Shown here piece by piece: positions 46,234-55,193 of a stretch of 64,000 nt of DNA (positions are counted from its first letter, which is position 1; the number at the start of each line of letters is the position of its first letter). The DNA lies in assembly GCF_014892575.1 (NCBI RefSeq), contig NZ_JADBGI010000027.1, forward strand, positions 1 through 64,000. Direction: 5' to 3'. The translations under genes and the position numbers were made by a program. Under the pieces are notes generated by a model. The model was not told where the DNA came from. It searched no databases and worked only from the letters and a program-made list of their open reading frames with translations. The DNA is from Nocardiopsis coralli. Its GTDB lineage: Bacteria > Actinomycetota > Actinomycetes > Streptosporangiales > Streptosporangiaceae.

Positions 46234-47727
46234 ATGTCGAACAGTCCGTCCGCGAAGGACCCGGCCACACCGAACGCCTCCACCACCGACCGCCCGGAGG
46301 ACGAGAAGCTGCCGCCGCGGCTGCTTTTCATCTACGGGCTCCAGCACATCCTGACCATGTACGCCGGCGCGGTCGCGCCGGCCCTCGTCATCGGCGCCGC
46401 CGCTGGGCTCGCGAACGACCCTGCCGCCATGGGCATCCTCGTCAGCGGCGCGCTCATCGTGGCGGGTATCGCCACCTTCATGCAGTCCGTGGGACACCGC
46501 CGCGTCGGTGCACAGATGCCGATCGTGGTGGCCTGTTCCTTCGTCCCGGTCAGCGCGATCACGTCGCTGGCCGCGGGCAGCAACGGCGAGAACCTGCCCG
46601 TGGCCTTCGGTGCCTCCCTGGCCGCGGGTCTGTTCGCCCTGTGTCTGACCCCGTTCTTCGGTCAGCTCATCCGCTTCTTCCCGCCGGTGGTGACCGGCAC
46701 GATCATCACCGTCATCGGTGTCAGCCTGATGCCGGTGGCCGCCGACTGGATCATGGAGAGCGACGCCGTCGAGCCCTCCGCCCCGGTGGGCAACATGGCC
46801 CTGGCTGGTTTGACGCTGGCCGTCATCCTGGTGGGTTCGCGTGTGCTCCCGGGCATCTGGGGCCGCCTGTCGATCCTCATCGGTCTGGTCGTGGGCACCC
46901 TGGTGGCGATCCCGCTCGGAATGGCCGACTTCTCCCGCGTGAACGAGGCCGACACCGTCTTCAACCCGACGTCGGTGTTCTACTTCGGCGCCCCGCAGTT
47001 CGAGGTCGCCGCGATCGTGACGATGTGCATCATCATGCTGGTGGTGCTCACCGAGGGCGCCTCGCACATCATCGCGGTCGGTGAGATCACCGGTTCGAAG
47101 GTGGACGCCAAGCGCATCTCCGCCGGCCTGCGCGCCGACGTGAGCGGTTCGATCCTGGGCCCGATCTTCAGCGCGACCCCCACCAGTTCCTTCGCCCAGA
47201 ACATCGGTCTGCTCGCGCTCACCGGTGTGCGCAGCCGCTACGTGGTCGCCACGGGCGCGGGGATCCTGCTGGTCCTGGGCATGTTCCCGGTACTCGGCGG
47301 TGTCATGGCCGCCATCCCCAGCCCGGTGCTGGGCGGTGCCGGTCTGGTGCTGTTCGGCAGTGTGGCGGCGAGCGGCATCAAGACGCTGGCCAAGGTCGAC
47401 TTCACCGACAACCTCAACCTGGTGCTGGTCTCGGCGGCGATCGGTGTCGCGATCGTGCCGCTGGCCTACCCGACCTTCTACGAGCAGCTGCCCGAGGCGG
47501 TCGAGATGGTCGCCCACTCCGGCATCATCGGTGCCGCCGTGGTCGCGATCGGGCTCAACATCTGCTTCCACGTGATCGGCCGCCGTCCGCAGGACGGGTC
47601 CCCGGCCGGCATCGAGCAGGACGACATCGGCAGCGCCGGCCCCGGCGAGGCCAAGTACACCGACCACGCGGGTGCCGCCTACCGCGACGACGAGACCGGG
47701 GAACGGCACGGCGGTGACCGTTCCTGA
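46234..47727 (+). CDS. NCS2-family purine (urate/xanthine) permease
   Basis: The 497-residue polytopic transporter has about 14 hydrophobic segments, with YGLQHILTMYAGAVAPALVIG (conserved QH), TEGASHIIAVGEITG (conserved Glu/His region of helix 8) and the NCS2 signature ATPTSSFAQNIGLLALTGVRSR. The long polar C-terminus is cytoplasmic. Position after uricase suggests urate or xanthine import. ATG at 46234. Confidence 0.92.
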   Translation: MSNSPSAKDPATPNASTTDRPEDEKLPPRLLFIYGLQHILTMYAGAVAPALVIGAAAGLANDPAAMGILVSGALIVAGIATFMQSVGHRRVGAQMPIVVACSFVPVSAITSLAAGSNGENLPVAFGASLAAGLFALCLTPFFGQLIRFFPPVVTGTIITVIGVSLMPVAADWIMESDAVEPSAPVGNMALAGLTLAVILVGSRVLPGIWGRLSILIGLVVGTLVAIPLGMADFSRVNEADTVFNPTSVFYFGAPQFEVAAIVTMCIIMLVVLTEGASHIIAVGEITGSKVDAKRISAGLRADVSGSILGPIFSATPTSSFAQNIGLLALTGVRSRYVVATGAGILLVLGMFPVLGGVMAAIPSPVLGGAGLVLFGSVAASGIKTLAKVDFTDNLNLVLVSAAIGVAIVPLAYPTFYEQLPEAVEMVAHSGIIGAAVVAIGLNICFHVIGRRPQDGSPAGIEQDDIGSAGPGEAKYTDHAGAAYRDDETGERHGGDRS

Positions 47728-47818
47728 CCCCCGCCCCCGCGGGGAGAGCCGACCGGGAGGGGCCGCGCCCCCTCCCGGCGGTTCGGCGTCCGCGCCCGCA
47801 GCTGGTACTCCTGGGCCT

Positions 47819-48748
47819 GTGACCGACTGGGATCTTCGGAAGTTGCGGGTACTGCGGGCGCTGTCGGAGTTGGGGACGGTGCGGGCGACCGCCGAGGCGC
47901 TGTGCATGACACCCTCGGCCGTCTCGCAGCAGCTGTCCTCGCTGGCCCACCAGGTGGGGACCCCGTTGTTGGAGTCGCAGGGACGCGGGGTGCGCCTGAC
48001 CGAGGCCGCCCGGATACTGTTGCGCCACACCGACACCGTCCTGGCCCAGTTGGAGCGGGCCGAGGCCGAGCTGGAGGGGTTCGCCCGCGGCGAGGCCGGG
48101 GCCGTGCGTGTGGGCGCCTTCGCCACCGCGATCCCCCGTCTGGTCGTCCCGGCGCTGGAGACGCTCTCGAAGGAACGCCCCGGGCTGTCCACGCGAGTGC
48201 ACCAGGCCGACGCAGCCGAGGTCTACGAACTGCTCGCCGCGGGCGAGATCGACATCGGGCTGTCGCTGGCGGCGCAGGCCCCGGCCGGCCCGGACGGGCG
48301 CTACGACCGTTCCGAGCTCCTGGCCGACCCGTTGGACGTGGCGCTTCCCGCCTCCCACCCCTGGGCCCGTGCGGAGCAGGCGCCCCGGTTGTCGGAGCTG
48401 TCCGGGGAGGACTGGATCTACGGGGCCTCGGGACCCTGGCGCGAGATCACCCTGGCCGCGTGTGCGCAGGCGGGGTTCGTGCCGGAGCAGGCGCACGTGG
48501 CCTCGGACTGGCGGGCGATCCTGGACATGGTCGCGGCCGGGATGGGCCTGGCGCTGGTGCCGCGTCTGGCAGCGGCGGGCCACACTCCCGGGACGGTGTT
48601 GCGGGTGCCCTCGGGTGAACGGCCGCGGCGCCACGTCATCGCGGTAGTGCGGGCCGGGGCGGGCGAGCATCCCCGGGTCGCGGCGGCGCTGGAGGCACTG
48701 CGCCGGACCGCCGACGGGCTCGACGAGGACAAAGTTCAGTCTTCCTGA
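47819..48748 (+). CDS. LysR-family transcriptional regulator
   Basis: The 309-residue regulator has an N-terminal winged helix (LRKLRVLRALSELGTVRATAEALCMTPSAVSQQLS) and a two-lobed effector domain. GTG at 47819 was chosen to begin the conserved WDLRKLRVL; no ribosome site precedes it, so it may be translated from a leaderless message. It sits between the permease and allantoicase genes; its stop codon lies within a palindrome that may be its own target upstream of alc. Confidence 0.9.
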   Translation: MTDWDLRKLRVLRALSELGTVRATAEALCMTPSAVSQQLSSLAHQVGTPLLESQGRGVRLTEAARILLRHTDTVLAQLERAEAELEGFARGEAGAVRVGAFATAIPRLVVPALETLSKERPGLSTRVHQADAAEVYELLAAGEIDIGLSLAAQAPAGPDGRYDRSELLADPLDVALPASHPWARAEQAPRLSELSGEDWIYGASGPWREITLAACAQAGFVPEQAHVASDWRAILDMVAAGMGLALVPRLAAAGHTPGTVLRVPSGERPRRHVIAVVRAGAGEHPRVAAALEALRRTADGLDEDKVQSS

Positions 48749-48750
48749 AC
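48734..48750. promoter_or_regulatory. LysR-type palindrome spanning the lysR stop, upstream of alc
   Basis: GTTCAG-TCTTC-CTGAAC is a perfect 6-bp inverted repeat and contains the T-N11-A pattern of LysR sites. It lies about 85 bp upstream of the allantoicase ATG. The palindrome CTGATCAG follows closely. Confidence 0.5.
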
Positions 48751-48835
48751 GTACTGATCAGAAACTTTCGCTGGTGCTTATCGGTTTCCGCTGAGACTCT
48801 GGTCGTGTCCCACCCACCGACACGACAGGAGCCCC

Positions 48836-49963
48836 ATGAGCCCCACCCCGGCTTTCGATCCCCTCGCCTACAACGCGCAGCCCTACCCCGGCGGCGATCC
48901 CTTCGCCGACTACAAGGAGAGCAAGCTCGACCTCGACGGCCTGGTCGACCTGGCCGACCGCCGTCTCGGCGGTGCGGTGCTGGCCGCCAACGACGAGTTC
49001 TTCGCCCACCGCGAGAACCTCCTCAAGACCGGCCCGGGCGAGTTCGACCCGCACGCCTTCGGGCACAAGGGCAAGGTCATGGACGGCTGGGAGACCCGGC
49101 GCCGCCGCGGCGTGAGCGCCGAGCAGCCCCACCCCACCGCCGAGGACCACGACTGGGCGCTGATCCGCCTGGCCCTGCCCGGACTCGTGCGCGTGGTGAA
49201 CGTCGACACCGCGCACTTCCGCGGCAACCACCCGACCGAGGTCTCCGTCGAGGCCGCCAGCGTGCCCGGCACCCCCACGACCGAGGAGCTGCTGGCCGCC
49301 GAGTGGACCGAGCTCGTGCCGCGCACGCCCGTGTACGGGCACGCCGCCAACGGGTTCGAGGTGACCTCCACCCGCCGCTGGACCCACCTGCGCCTCAAGC
49401 AGTTCCCAGACGGCGGTGTGGCCCGTCTGCGGGTGTACGGCGAGCCGGTCTCCGACCCGCGGTGGCTGGCGGCGCAGGGCTCCTTCGACCTGGCCGCCCT
49501 GCTCAACGGCGGCGCGGTCGAGGACGCCTCCGACCGGTTCTTCTCCGCGCCGGAGAACATCATCACCCCGGGCCGTTCGCACAAGATGGACGACGGCTGG
49601 GAGAACCGCCGTCGCCGCGACGCCGGCAACGACTGGGTGCGGTTCCGCCTGACGGCACAGGCCGAGGTGCGGGCGCTGGAGATCGACACCGCCTACCTCA
49701 AGGGCAACGCGGCCGGGTGGGTCACCGTCCTGGCCCGTGACGCCCACGGGTCCGACCCCGAGGCCTGGACCGAGGTCGTGGCGCGCACGCAGCTGCAGCC
49801 CGACAGCGAGCACCGTTTCGTGCTGGACACCCCGGTCACCGCGACGCACGTGCGTACCGACGTCTTCCCCGACGGCGGTCTCTCGCGCCTGCACGTGTAC
49901 GGATCGCTGACCGAGGCCGGCGCCCGGGCGCTGCAGGAGCGCTGGGACTCCGCGCAGGCCTGA
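48836..49963 (+). CDS. alc: Allantoicase
   Basis: The 375-residue enzyme hydrolyses allantoate to ureidoglycolate and urea. It is built of two homologous jelly-roll repeats, each opening with similar signatures: NDEFFAHRENLL...GKVMDGWETRRRR in the first, SDRFFSAPENII...KMDDGWENRRRR in the second; and each ending PDGGVARLRVYG / PDGGLSRLHVYG. ATG at 48836 follows CAGGAG. A strong terminator follows. Confidence 0.95.
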   Translation: MSPTPAFDPLAYNAQPYPGGDPFADYKESKLDLDGLVDLADRRLGGAVLAANDEFFAHRENLLKTGPGEFDPHAFGHKGKVMDGWETRRRRGVSAEQPHPTAEDHDWALIRLALPGLVRVVNVDTAHFRGNHPTEVSVEAASVPGTPTTEELLAAEWTELVPRTPVYGHAANGFEVTSTRRWTHLRLKQFPDGGVARLRVYGEPVSDPRWLAAQGSFDLAALLNGGAVEDASDRFFSAPENIITPGRSHKMDDGWENRRRRDAGNDWVRFRLTAQAEVRALEIDTAYLKGNAAGWVTVLARDAHGSDPEAWTEVVARTQLQPDSEHRFVLDTPVTATHVRTDVFPDGGLSRLHVYGSLTEAGARALQERWDSAQA

Positions 49964-49971
49964 TCCCCGAC

Positions 49972-50007
49972 GGGCCCCGGAGCGGAGCGCGCCCCGCTCC
50001 GGGGCCC
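49972..50007. terminator. Hairpin terminator after alc
   Basis: A perfect 14-bp inverted repeat (GGGCCCCGGAGCGG / CCGCTCCGGGGCCC) with an 8-base loop, 9 bp past the stop. The remainder of the 395-bp gap to the next gene holds no gene but a tandem duplication. Confidence 0.8.
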
Positions 50008-50216
50008 GGGCCGCGCGGTTGCGGGCAGCACTGTGCCAACGGGGGCACGACTTCCCCCAACAGCAGAGAACCACGCCCGTCGGGGCGCCGCCACCCTGTA
50101 CGTTCCGGCCTGTGGACGAACACCGCGGTGGGCGGAACACGCACCAGAGCGCCGGGCTGCCCGGTACACGAGCGCGCGCAGACCCGAAAACGAGCGGGTC
50201 CCGATGCTGGACGAGG

Positions 50217-50368
50217 GACCGGAACCACCAACATGCATGCCCCTGCCGCGGGGCGGGCTCCGCGGCCGCCACCGGGATTCGGTCAGCTCTGGGGCCGGGA
50301 CCACCAAGGGCCATGCCCCTGCCGTAGGGCGGGCCATGCGACCGCCATCGGGATGCGGTCAGCTCTGG
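50217..50368. repeat. Two tandem 76-bp imperfect repeats at the monooxygenase 3' end
   Basis: The block containing ACCACCAA, CATGCCCCTGCCG, GGGCGGGC, a CCGCCA-CGGGAT run and GGTCAGCTCTGGG recurs with an exact 76-bp period (for example 50281 and 50357). The second copy includes the last codons and stop of the FAD monooxygenase (50359), so the first copy is a duplicate of the gene end plus its 3' flank. Confidence 0.72.
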
Positions 50369-51567
50369 GACCGGGACCGCTCGCTCAGGCCGAGGGCGGA
50401 CGCCCAGGTGAGCGTGAGCGCGCGCACCGGCACCATCCGCAGGAGCGCGTTCCGCACCGTCTGCCGGGCGCCCCCGCCCAGGTCCGCGCCCACCTTCGCC
50501 ACGAACTCGGCCTGCCGGGCGATGCTCCGGCACACGGGGCGCCGCTCGGCGTCGAACCGCCGCAGGGCCTCGGCCTGGTCCGCGCCTGCGGCGACCGGGT
50601 CGGCGATCAACGTCCCCAGGGCCACGGCGTCCTCCAGCGCGGTCGACGCACCCTGCCCCATGGTGGGCAGCGCGGCGTGGGCGGCGTCGCCCGTCATCAC
50701 GACACGGCCCCGCACATAGGTGGGCAGGCCGCCGCGCAGGTGGTGGACGTCGTGGCGCATCAGCCGGTCCGGGGTGGTCCGCTCGATGAGGTCGACGACC
50801 TCGGGCGCCCAACCGGCGAACCGGGCGCGCGCCGTGGCGTGCTCGTCGCCGACGACCGCACCCTCCGGGGCGCGCACGTACCCGTACCAGTACAGCTCGG
50901 TGTCGCTGACCCGCATGGCCCCGAACTCCGCGCCCGGCCCCCAGTACTCGGCGAGCCGCCCGTCGAGCTCGGTGTCCGGGACGATCGCGCGCCAACTGGT
51001 GCTCCCGCTGTAGGTCGGACGCATCCCGGGGAACAGGGCCCCGCGCACCGCGCTCCACATCCCGTCGGCGCCCACGACGAGGTCGGACTCGGCACGCCTG
51101 TCCTCGCCCGCGGAACCCCGCCACGACACCGCGGCGCGCGCTCCGCCGGGGATCCCCGGGGTCAGGCCGGTGACCCGGGCCCCGGTGACGATCTCCGCCC
51201 CCTGCTCGCGGGCGCTCTGCTCCAGGGCGGTGTGCAGGCGCCGTCGGTGGAACCCGTGGATGGTGGCGACCCGGCGCACCTCCTCGACGTCGTCCGGGAT
51301 GAGCAGGATCGGGCGCCCGGTCGTGTCCCGGAACCCCGTCCCGAGCGTCTCGTGCCCGAGCGCGTCGATGCGGTCGTCGTCGAGCCCGAGGGACCGCAGG
51401 GCCGCGACGCCGTTGAGGGGCAGGGCGACCCCGGCCCCGACCTCACCCGGACCGGTACGGCTCTCGAGCACGGTGGTGTGCCACCCCGCCCGGGCGAGCA
51501 CCACCGCCGCGGCCATACCTGCGATGCCCCCACCGACCACCGTGGCCGTCCGATCGTCGCCGCTCAT
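50359..51567 (-). CDS. FAD-dependent aromatic-type monooxygenase
   Basis: This 402-residue class A flavoprotein hydroxylase has the FAD-binding GGGIAGMAAAVVLARAGW at the N-terminus, the LVVGADGMWSAVR (DG) motif in the middle and VMTGDAAHAALPTMGQGASTALEDA (GD motif) towards the end. Substrate unknown. It sits in the ureide region and HpxO-type urate hydroxylases share the family, but a normal uricase is already present. ATG at 51567 follows GGAGGGG. Divergent from a TetR gene that probably controls it. Confidence 0.85.
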   Translation of the reverse strand: MSGDDRTATVVGGGIAGMAAAVVLARAGWHTTVLESRTGPGEVGAGVALPLNGVAALRSLGLDDDRIDALGHETLGTGFRDTTGRPILLIPDDVEEVRRVATIHGFHRRRLHTALEQSAREQGAEIVTGARVTGLTPGIPGGARAAVSWRGSAGEDRRAESDLVVGADGMWSAVRGALFPGMRPTYSGSTSWRAIVPDTELDGRLAEYWGPGAEFGAMRVSDTELYWYGYVRAPEGAVVGDEHATARARFAGWAPEVVDLIERTTPDRLMRHDVHHLRGGLPTYVRGRVVMTGDAAHAALPTMGQGASTALEDAVALGTLIADPVAAGADQAEALRRFDAERRPVCRSIARQAEFVAKVGADLGGGARQTVRNALLRMVPVRALTLTWASALGLSERSRSQS

Positions 51568-51607
51568 GGTCCCCTCCACACCGTCGTCCCTGCTGATCGA
51601 CTCATTC

Positions 51608-51644
51608 ACTACGATCGTAGTAGACGGAGGGCGCGGCCTATACT
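51608..51644. promoter_or_regulatory. TetR operator palindrome and -10 element
   Basis: ACTACGATCGTAGT (51608-51621) is a perfect 14-bp palindrome in the 84-bp divergent gap. TATACT (51639-51644) lies 7 bases before the tetR GTG, so that transcript should be leaderless, and the palindrome covers its -35 position. One bound repressor could silence both genes. Confidence 0.72.
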
Positions 51645-51651
51645 CGGCACC

Positions 51652-52230
51652 GTGCCACCCGCCAACAGGACCCGACGCCGTACCCTCGCCGACGCCGCCA
51701 TCGCGTTGCTCGCGGAACAGGGCGCGCACGGCCTGACACACCGGGCCGTGGAGGCGCGGGCGGGTGTGCCCGCGGGGACCGCCTCCAACTACTTCCGCAG
51801 CCGGGAGGCGCTGCTGGTCACCGCCGCCGAACGCGTGCTGGAACTGCACTTCGCGGACATGGCGGCAGCGGCGGAGGGCACGACCGCACCCACGGGGCCC
51901 GAGGAGCTCATCGACATGATCGCCGAATCGCTGTGGGGCGCGGCGACCGTACTGCGCGGCCGCTACCTGGCGATCTTCGAGCTCCGCCTGGAGGCACGGC
52001 GGCGGCCGGCGCTGGAGGAGGTGCTGACCCGGCTGGAGCGCACCGCGGTGACCGACACCGCTGCGCTGCACCGGGCGTTGGGGACCCGGGTCCCCGAGTC
52101 CGCGGTGCAGACCCTGGCCACGCTGTACGGAGGGGCCCTGTTCACCCTGGTCACCGGCCCCGTGGGCGCTTTCGACCAGGAAGGTGTGCGGGCCCTCGTG
52201 GCGACGATGGTGCGCGGCGTGCAGGGCTGA
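51652..52230 (+). CDS. TetR-family transcriptional regulator
   Basis: The 192-residue repressor has the TetR helix-turn-helix (RTRRRTLADAAIALLAEQGAHGLTHRAVEARAGVPAGTASNYFRSREALL) with SNYFRSRE in the recognition region and a helical ligand domain. GTG at 51652 is placed 7 bases after a TATACT box. Probably autoregulated and controlling the divergent monooxygenase. Confidence 0.9.
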   Translation: MPPANRTRRRTLADAAIALLAEQGAHGLTHRAVEARAGVPAGTASNYFRSREALLVTAAERVLELHFADMAAAAEGTTAPTGPEELIDMIAESLWGAATVLRGRYLAIFELRLEARRRPALEEVLTRLERTAVTDTAALHRALGTRVPESAVQTLATLYGGALFTLVTGPVGAFDQEGVRALVATMVRGVQG

Positions 52231-52295
52231 CCCCCACCGCACACACGAACGGGGACGGACACCGCGCGCCCGCCCCCGTCATGGTCGGCTCCGGG

Positions 52296-53651
52296 TCAGT
52301 CCTGGCGCTCGATCATGCGCCCGTCGGTGCTGGTCCCGTCGACCTCCACCCCGCGCAGGAACGTGCGGCGCACCCGCCCGACCAGCTCGGCCCCGTCGTA
52401 GGCGCTGACCGGGTTCCGGTGGCCGAGTTCGGCGGCGTGCACCGAGAACGCCTCGTCGGGGGCGAAGACGGCCAGGTCGGCGTCGGCGCCCTCCACCAGC
52501 GACCCCTTGCCGCGCAGGCCGGCGACGCGGGCCGGGCCGGAGGACATCCAGGCGACGGTCTGTTCCAGGCCCACGCCCCGGCGGCGGGCCTCGGTCCACA
52601 TCGCCGACAGCCCCACCTGGAGCCCGGACACCCCGCCCCAGGCCGTGCCGAAGTCGCCGGTGTCCAGGTCCTTCAGGTCGGGTGTGCTCGGCGAGTGGTC
52701 GCTGACCACGCAGTCGATGAGCCCGTCGCGCAGGGCCGCCCACAGCAGGTCGCGGTTGGCCTCGTCGCGGATGGGCGGGCAGCACTTGTACTCGGTGGCG
52801 CCCTCCGGGATCTCCTCCGCGGCCAGGGTGAGGTAGTGCGGGCAGGACTCCACGGTCAGCTGCACGCCCTCCTCCCGGGCCCGGGCGATCAGCGGCAGGG
52901 CGGCGGCGCTGGACAAGTGCAGGATGTGTGCGCGCACCCCGGTGCGGCGGGCCACGTCGATGACCCGCGCGATCGCCTCGTTCTCGGCGGTGTCGGGGCG
53001 GGAGGCGAGGAAGTCCGCGTAGTCGCGCCCGGCGCAGTCCGGGGCACGGTCGAGCACGTCGGGGTCCTCCGCGTGCACGATGAGGCGCCCGCCGAACGCG
53101 GCGATGGCGTTCGCGGCGGTCTCGAGCTCATCGGGCGAGAGGTTGCCGAACTCCTCCACCCCGGAGGGCGACAGGAACGCCTTGAACCCGAAGACCCCCT
53201 GCTCGTGCAGGTCGGCCAGTTCCTTGGTGTGGCCGGGGGCGCTGTTCTCGGGCACCGCCCCGCCCCAGAACCCCACGTCGATGGCGAGCTTGCCCTCGGC
53301 GGCGGCGCGCTTGGCGTCGAGCCCGTCCACGGTGGTGGTGGGCGGAACGCTGTTGAGGGGCATGTCGACGAGGGTGGTGACCCCGCCCCGGGCGGCGGCG
53401 CGGGTGGCGGTGGCGAACCCCTCCCACTCGGTACGGCCGGGTTCGTTGACGTGCACGTGGCTGTCGACGAGCCCGGGCAGGAGCACCTCGTCCTCGGCGA
53501 GGGTGATCTCGTGGTCGACCGGGACGGCGGGGGCGGCACCTCGGGGCAGGATCTGCTGCACGGTGCCGTCGGCGACCACGACCGTGTGCGGGGCCAGGCC
53601 CTGCGGGGTGAGGACACGGTCGGCGTGGACGGCGAAGCTGGGGCTGGTCAT
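52296..53651 (-). CDS. allB: Allantoinase
   Basis: The 451-residue cyclic amidohydrolase opens allantoin to allantoate. The dinuclear metal site is complete: GLVDSHVHVNEPGR (HxH), the carboxylated Lys in GVFGFKAFLSPSGV, IVHAEDPD, HILHLSSA and VSDHSPS (Asp). Dihydroorotase relatives share the fold; AllB-type FKAFL and the neighbours favour allantoinase. ATG at 53651 has no good ribosome site. It is followed by the convergent tetR gene. Confidence 0.93.
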   Translation of the reverse strand: MTSPSFAVHADRVLTPQGLAPHTVVVADGTVQQILPRGAAPAVPVDHEITLAEDEVLLPGLVDSHVHVNEPGRTEWEGFATATRAAARGGVTTLVDMPLNSVPPTTTVDGLDAKRAAAEGKLAIDVGFWGGAVPENSAPGHTKELADLHEQGVFGFKAFLSPSGVEEFGNLSPDELETAANAIAAFGGRLIVHAEDPDVLDRAPDCAGRDYADFLASRPDTAENEAIARVIDVARRTGVRAHILHLSSAAALPLIARAREEGVQLTVESCPHYLTLAAEEIPEGATEYKCCPPIRDEANRDLLWAALRDGLIDCVVSDHSPSTPDLKDLDTGDFGTAWGGVSGLQVGLSAMWTEARRRGVGLEQTVAWMSSGPARVAGLRGKGSLVEGADADLAVFAPDEAFSVHAAELGHRNPVSAYDGAELVGRVRRTFLRGVEVDGTSTDGRMIERQD

Positions 53652-53742
53652 CGGCGTGTGTGGGCGCCCGCGGCGGGCACCCTCTCCTTCCTCGGTGCGT
53701 CCCGGGGCCGGGCCGCGGCGGGCCCGGCCCCGGTGATGGGCT

Positions 53743-55017
53743 CTACTGGCCGACGCGGCGGTGGGCCATGGCCACCAGTGTGGCGGTGTCGGTGCCCGTG
53801 GCCTCGGCGACCTCGGTCTCCTCCAGGGCCCCGCAGCCCAGACCGGCGGCGAGCACGGCGGCCAGGGCCTGGGCGGTGGCGGGCTCGTCGACGACGTTGC
53901 CGGAGACCTGGCCCAGGTAGGCGCGCAGGCGTTCGGCGGCGGGCGCGAAGGCCTCCCGGTAGAAGACCGCGGTGGCCAGGTGGCGGGTGACAAGCTGGTT
54001 GGGGTGCAGGTCCCAGCCCTGGTAGTAACCGCGCTCGAGGGAGCGGCGCACCAGGCCGGCGTGCAGGCCCCAGGCCGAGCGCACCTCGTCGGTGGTCCCG
54101 GCGGGCATGATGTTGCTGCCGCCGTCGGAGAGCCACACCCCGGTCCCGGCCGCGGCCACCTGCATGACGGCCTTGGCGTGGTCGGCCGCGGGGTGCGCGA
54201 GGCTCTGGTAAGCGGCGGCCACGCCCATGGAGGCGCTGTAGTCGTAGGTGCCGTAGTGCAGCGCGGTGACCCGGCCCTGTCCGGCGTGGATCATCGGGCC
54301 GACAGCGGCGGTGCCGTCGGAGAGCAGCACCGACTGCGGTGTCTCGATCTGCAGCTCGAAGCGCAGGCGGCCCTCGGGCAGGTCGAGCCGGCGTTCCAGC
54401 TGCTCGCAGAGCCAGACCATCGCCTCCACGTGCTCGACGGAGGTGATCTTGGGCTGGGTCAGCACGAGCCCGTCCGGGAGGGAACCGTGCCCCTCGAGCA
54501 GGGACTGCAGGAACAGGGTGAGGCTGCGGACCCCGCGGTGGCGGCCGGCGGCCTCCATGCCTTTCATCCGGATCCCGAACCACCCGGGGGCCTGCCCCTT
54601 GGCCAGGTCGGAGACGAAGGCGTCGGCGACGGCCAGGACGTGGGTGTCCTCGGCCGCGTCGCCGCGGTTTCCGTAGCCGTCCTCGAGGTCGGCCCGCAGG
54701 TCCTCGATCGGGTCGTTCTCGAGTTTGGCGCGCACGCGGGGCAGGGCGTCGGCGACGGCGGCCTCGCTCAGGCCGGTGGCCGCGGCCAGGTCGGCCGGTT
54801 CGGGTGCGTGCTCGTCGAGCGCCTCCAGGGCCTGGCGTCCCCAGTCGGCGGCCAGGCCGGCGTGCACCCGGTCGGCGGGGACGTAGACGCTGTGCACGGG
54901 TTGGCGGGCGGTGCGGGCGCCGGGGTAGTCGCGGTCCAGTCGGGTGTCGGCCTCACTGAGGCGGGCGTCGAGCCCGGCCGCGAGTGTGTCCACGCCCTGC
55001 AGGTCGTCCCTCGCCAC
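53743..55017 (-). CDS. HpcH/HpaI aldolase/citrate-lyase-like protein (DUF6986 type)
   Basis: This 424-residue TIM-barrel-type protein is linked to ureide genes but has no assigned reaction. LRADLEDGYG supplies acidic residues, GWFGIRMKGM an Arg, LRFELQIETPQSVLL resembles the metal-binding Glu strand of the HpcH/citrate-lyase beta family, and HYGTYDYSASMGV is a later conserved block. I recall such proteins as DUF6986. GTG at 55017 follows GGAGGAGG. It lies 91 bp upstream of allB on the same strand and divergent from iclR. It could act on glyoxylate or ureidoglycolate; that is speculation. Confidence 0.72.
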   Translation of the reverse strand: MARDDLQGVDTLAAGLDARLSEADTRLDRDYPGARTARQPVHSVYVPADRVHAGLAADWGRQALEALDEHAPEPADLAAATGLSEAAVADALPRVRAKLENDPIEDLRADLEDGYGNRGDAAEDTHVLAVADAFVSDLAKGQAPGWFGIRMKGMEAAGRHRGVRSLTLFLQSLLEGHGSLPDGLVLTQPKITSVEHVEAMVWLCEQLERRLDLPEGRLRFELQIETPQSVLLSDGTAAVGPMIHAGQGRVTALHYGTYDYSASMGVAAAYQSLAHPAADHAKAVMQVAAAGTGVWLSDGGSNIMPAGTTDEVRSAWGLHAGLVRRSLERGYYQGWDLHPNQLVTRHLATAVFYREAFAPAAERLRAYLGQVSGNVVDEPATAQALAAVLAAGLGCGALEETEVAEATGTDTATLVAMAHRRVGQ

Positions 55018-55074
55018 GTGGCTGTCCTCCTCCGTCGGTGGGGGTCCCGGCCCTCGGATGAGAACCGGCCACGA

Positions 55075-55193
55075 TTTCTACATGCGGATACTAACTTCTG
55101 CCATCCGGAACAACAAGGGTTCACTCTGGTCCATCCGGGCCATCCCCTGCCCCAGAACCGCCTGCCGTGAGAAGCTGGTTTCGTATAGCAGAA
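55075..55193. promoter_or_regulatory. Cluster of IclR-like boxes between the DUF6986-type gene and iclR
   Basis: Three degenerate boxes lie in this divergent promoter region: TTTCTACATGCGGAT (55075-55089), TTCTGCCATCCGGAA (55096-55110) and TTTCGTATAGCAGAA (55179-55193, touching the iclR start). They share TTC/TTTC and GGA/GAA ends with the sites near hyi and uraD. Binding by the adjacent IclR protein is inference. Confidence 0.5.

Noticed and set aside
50359..51567. HpxO-type urate hydroxylase assignment for the FAD monooxygenase
   Set aside because: Only general family motifs are seen, a normal uricase is encoded nearby, and the divergent TetR points to a separate inducible function.
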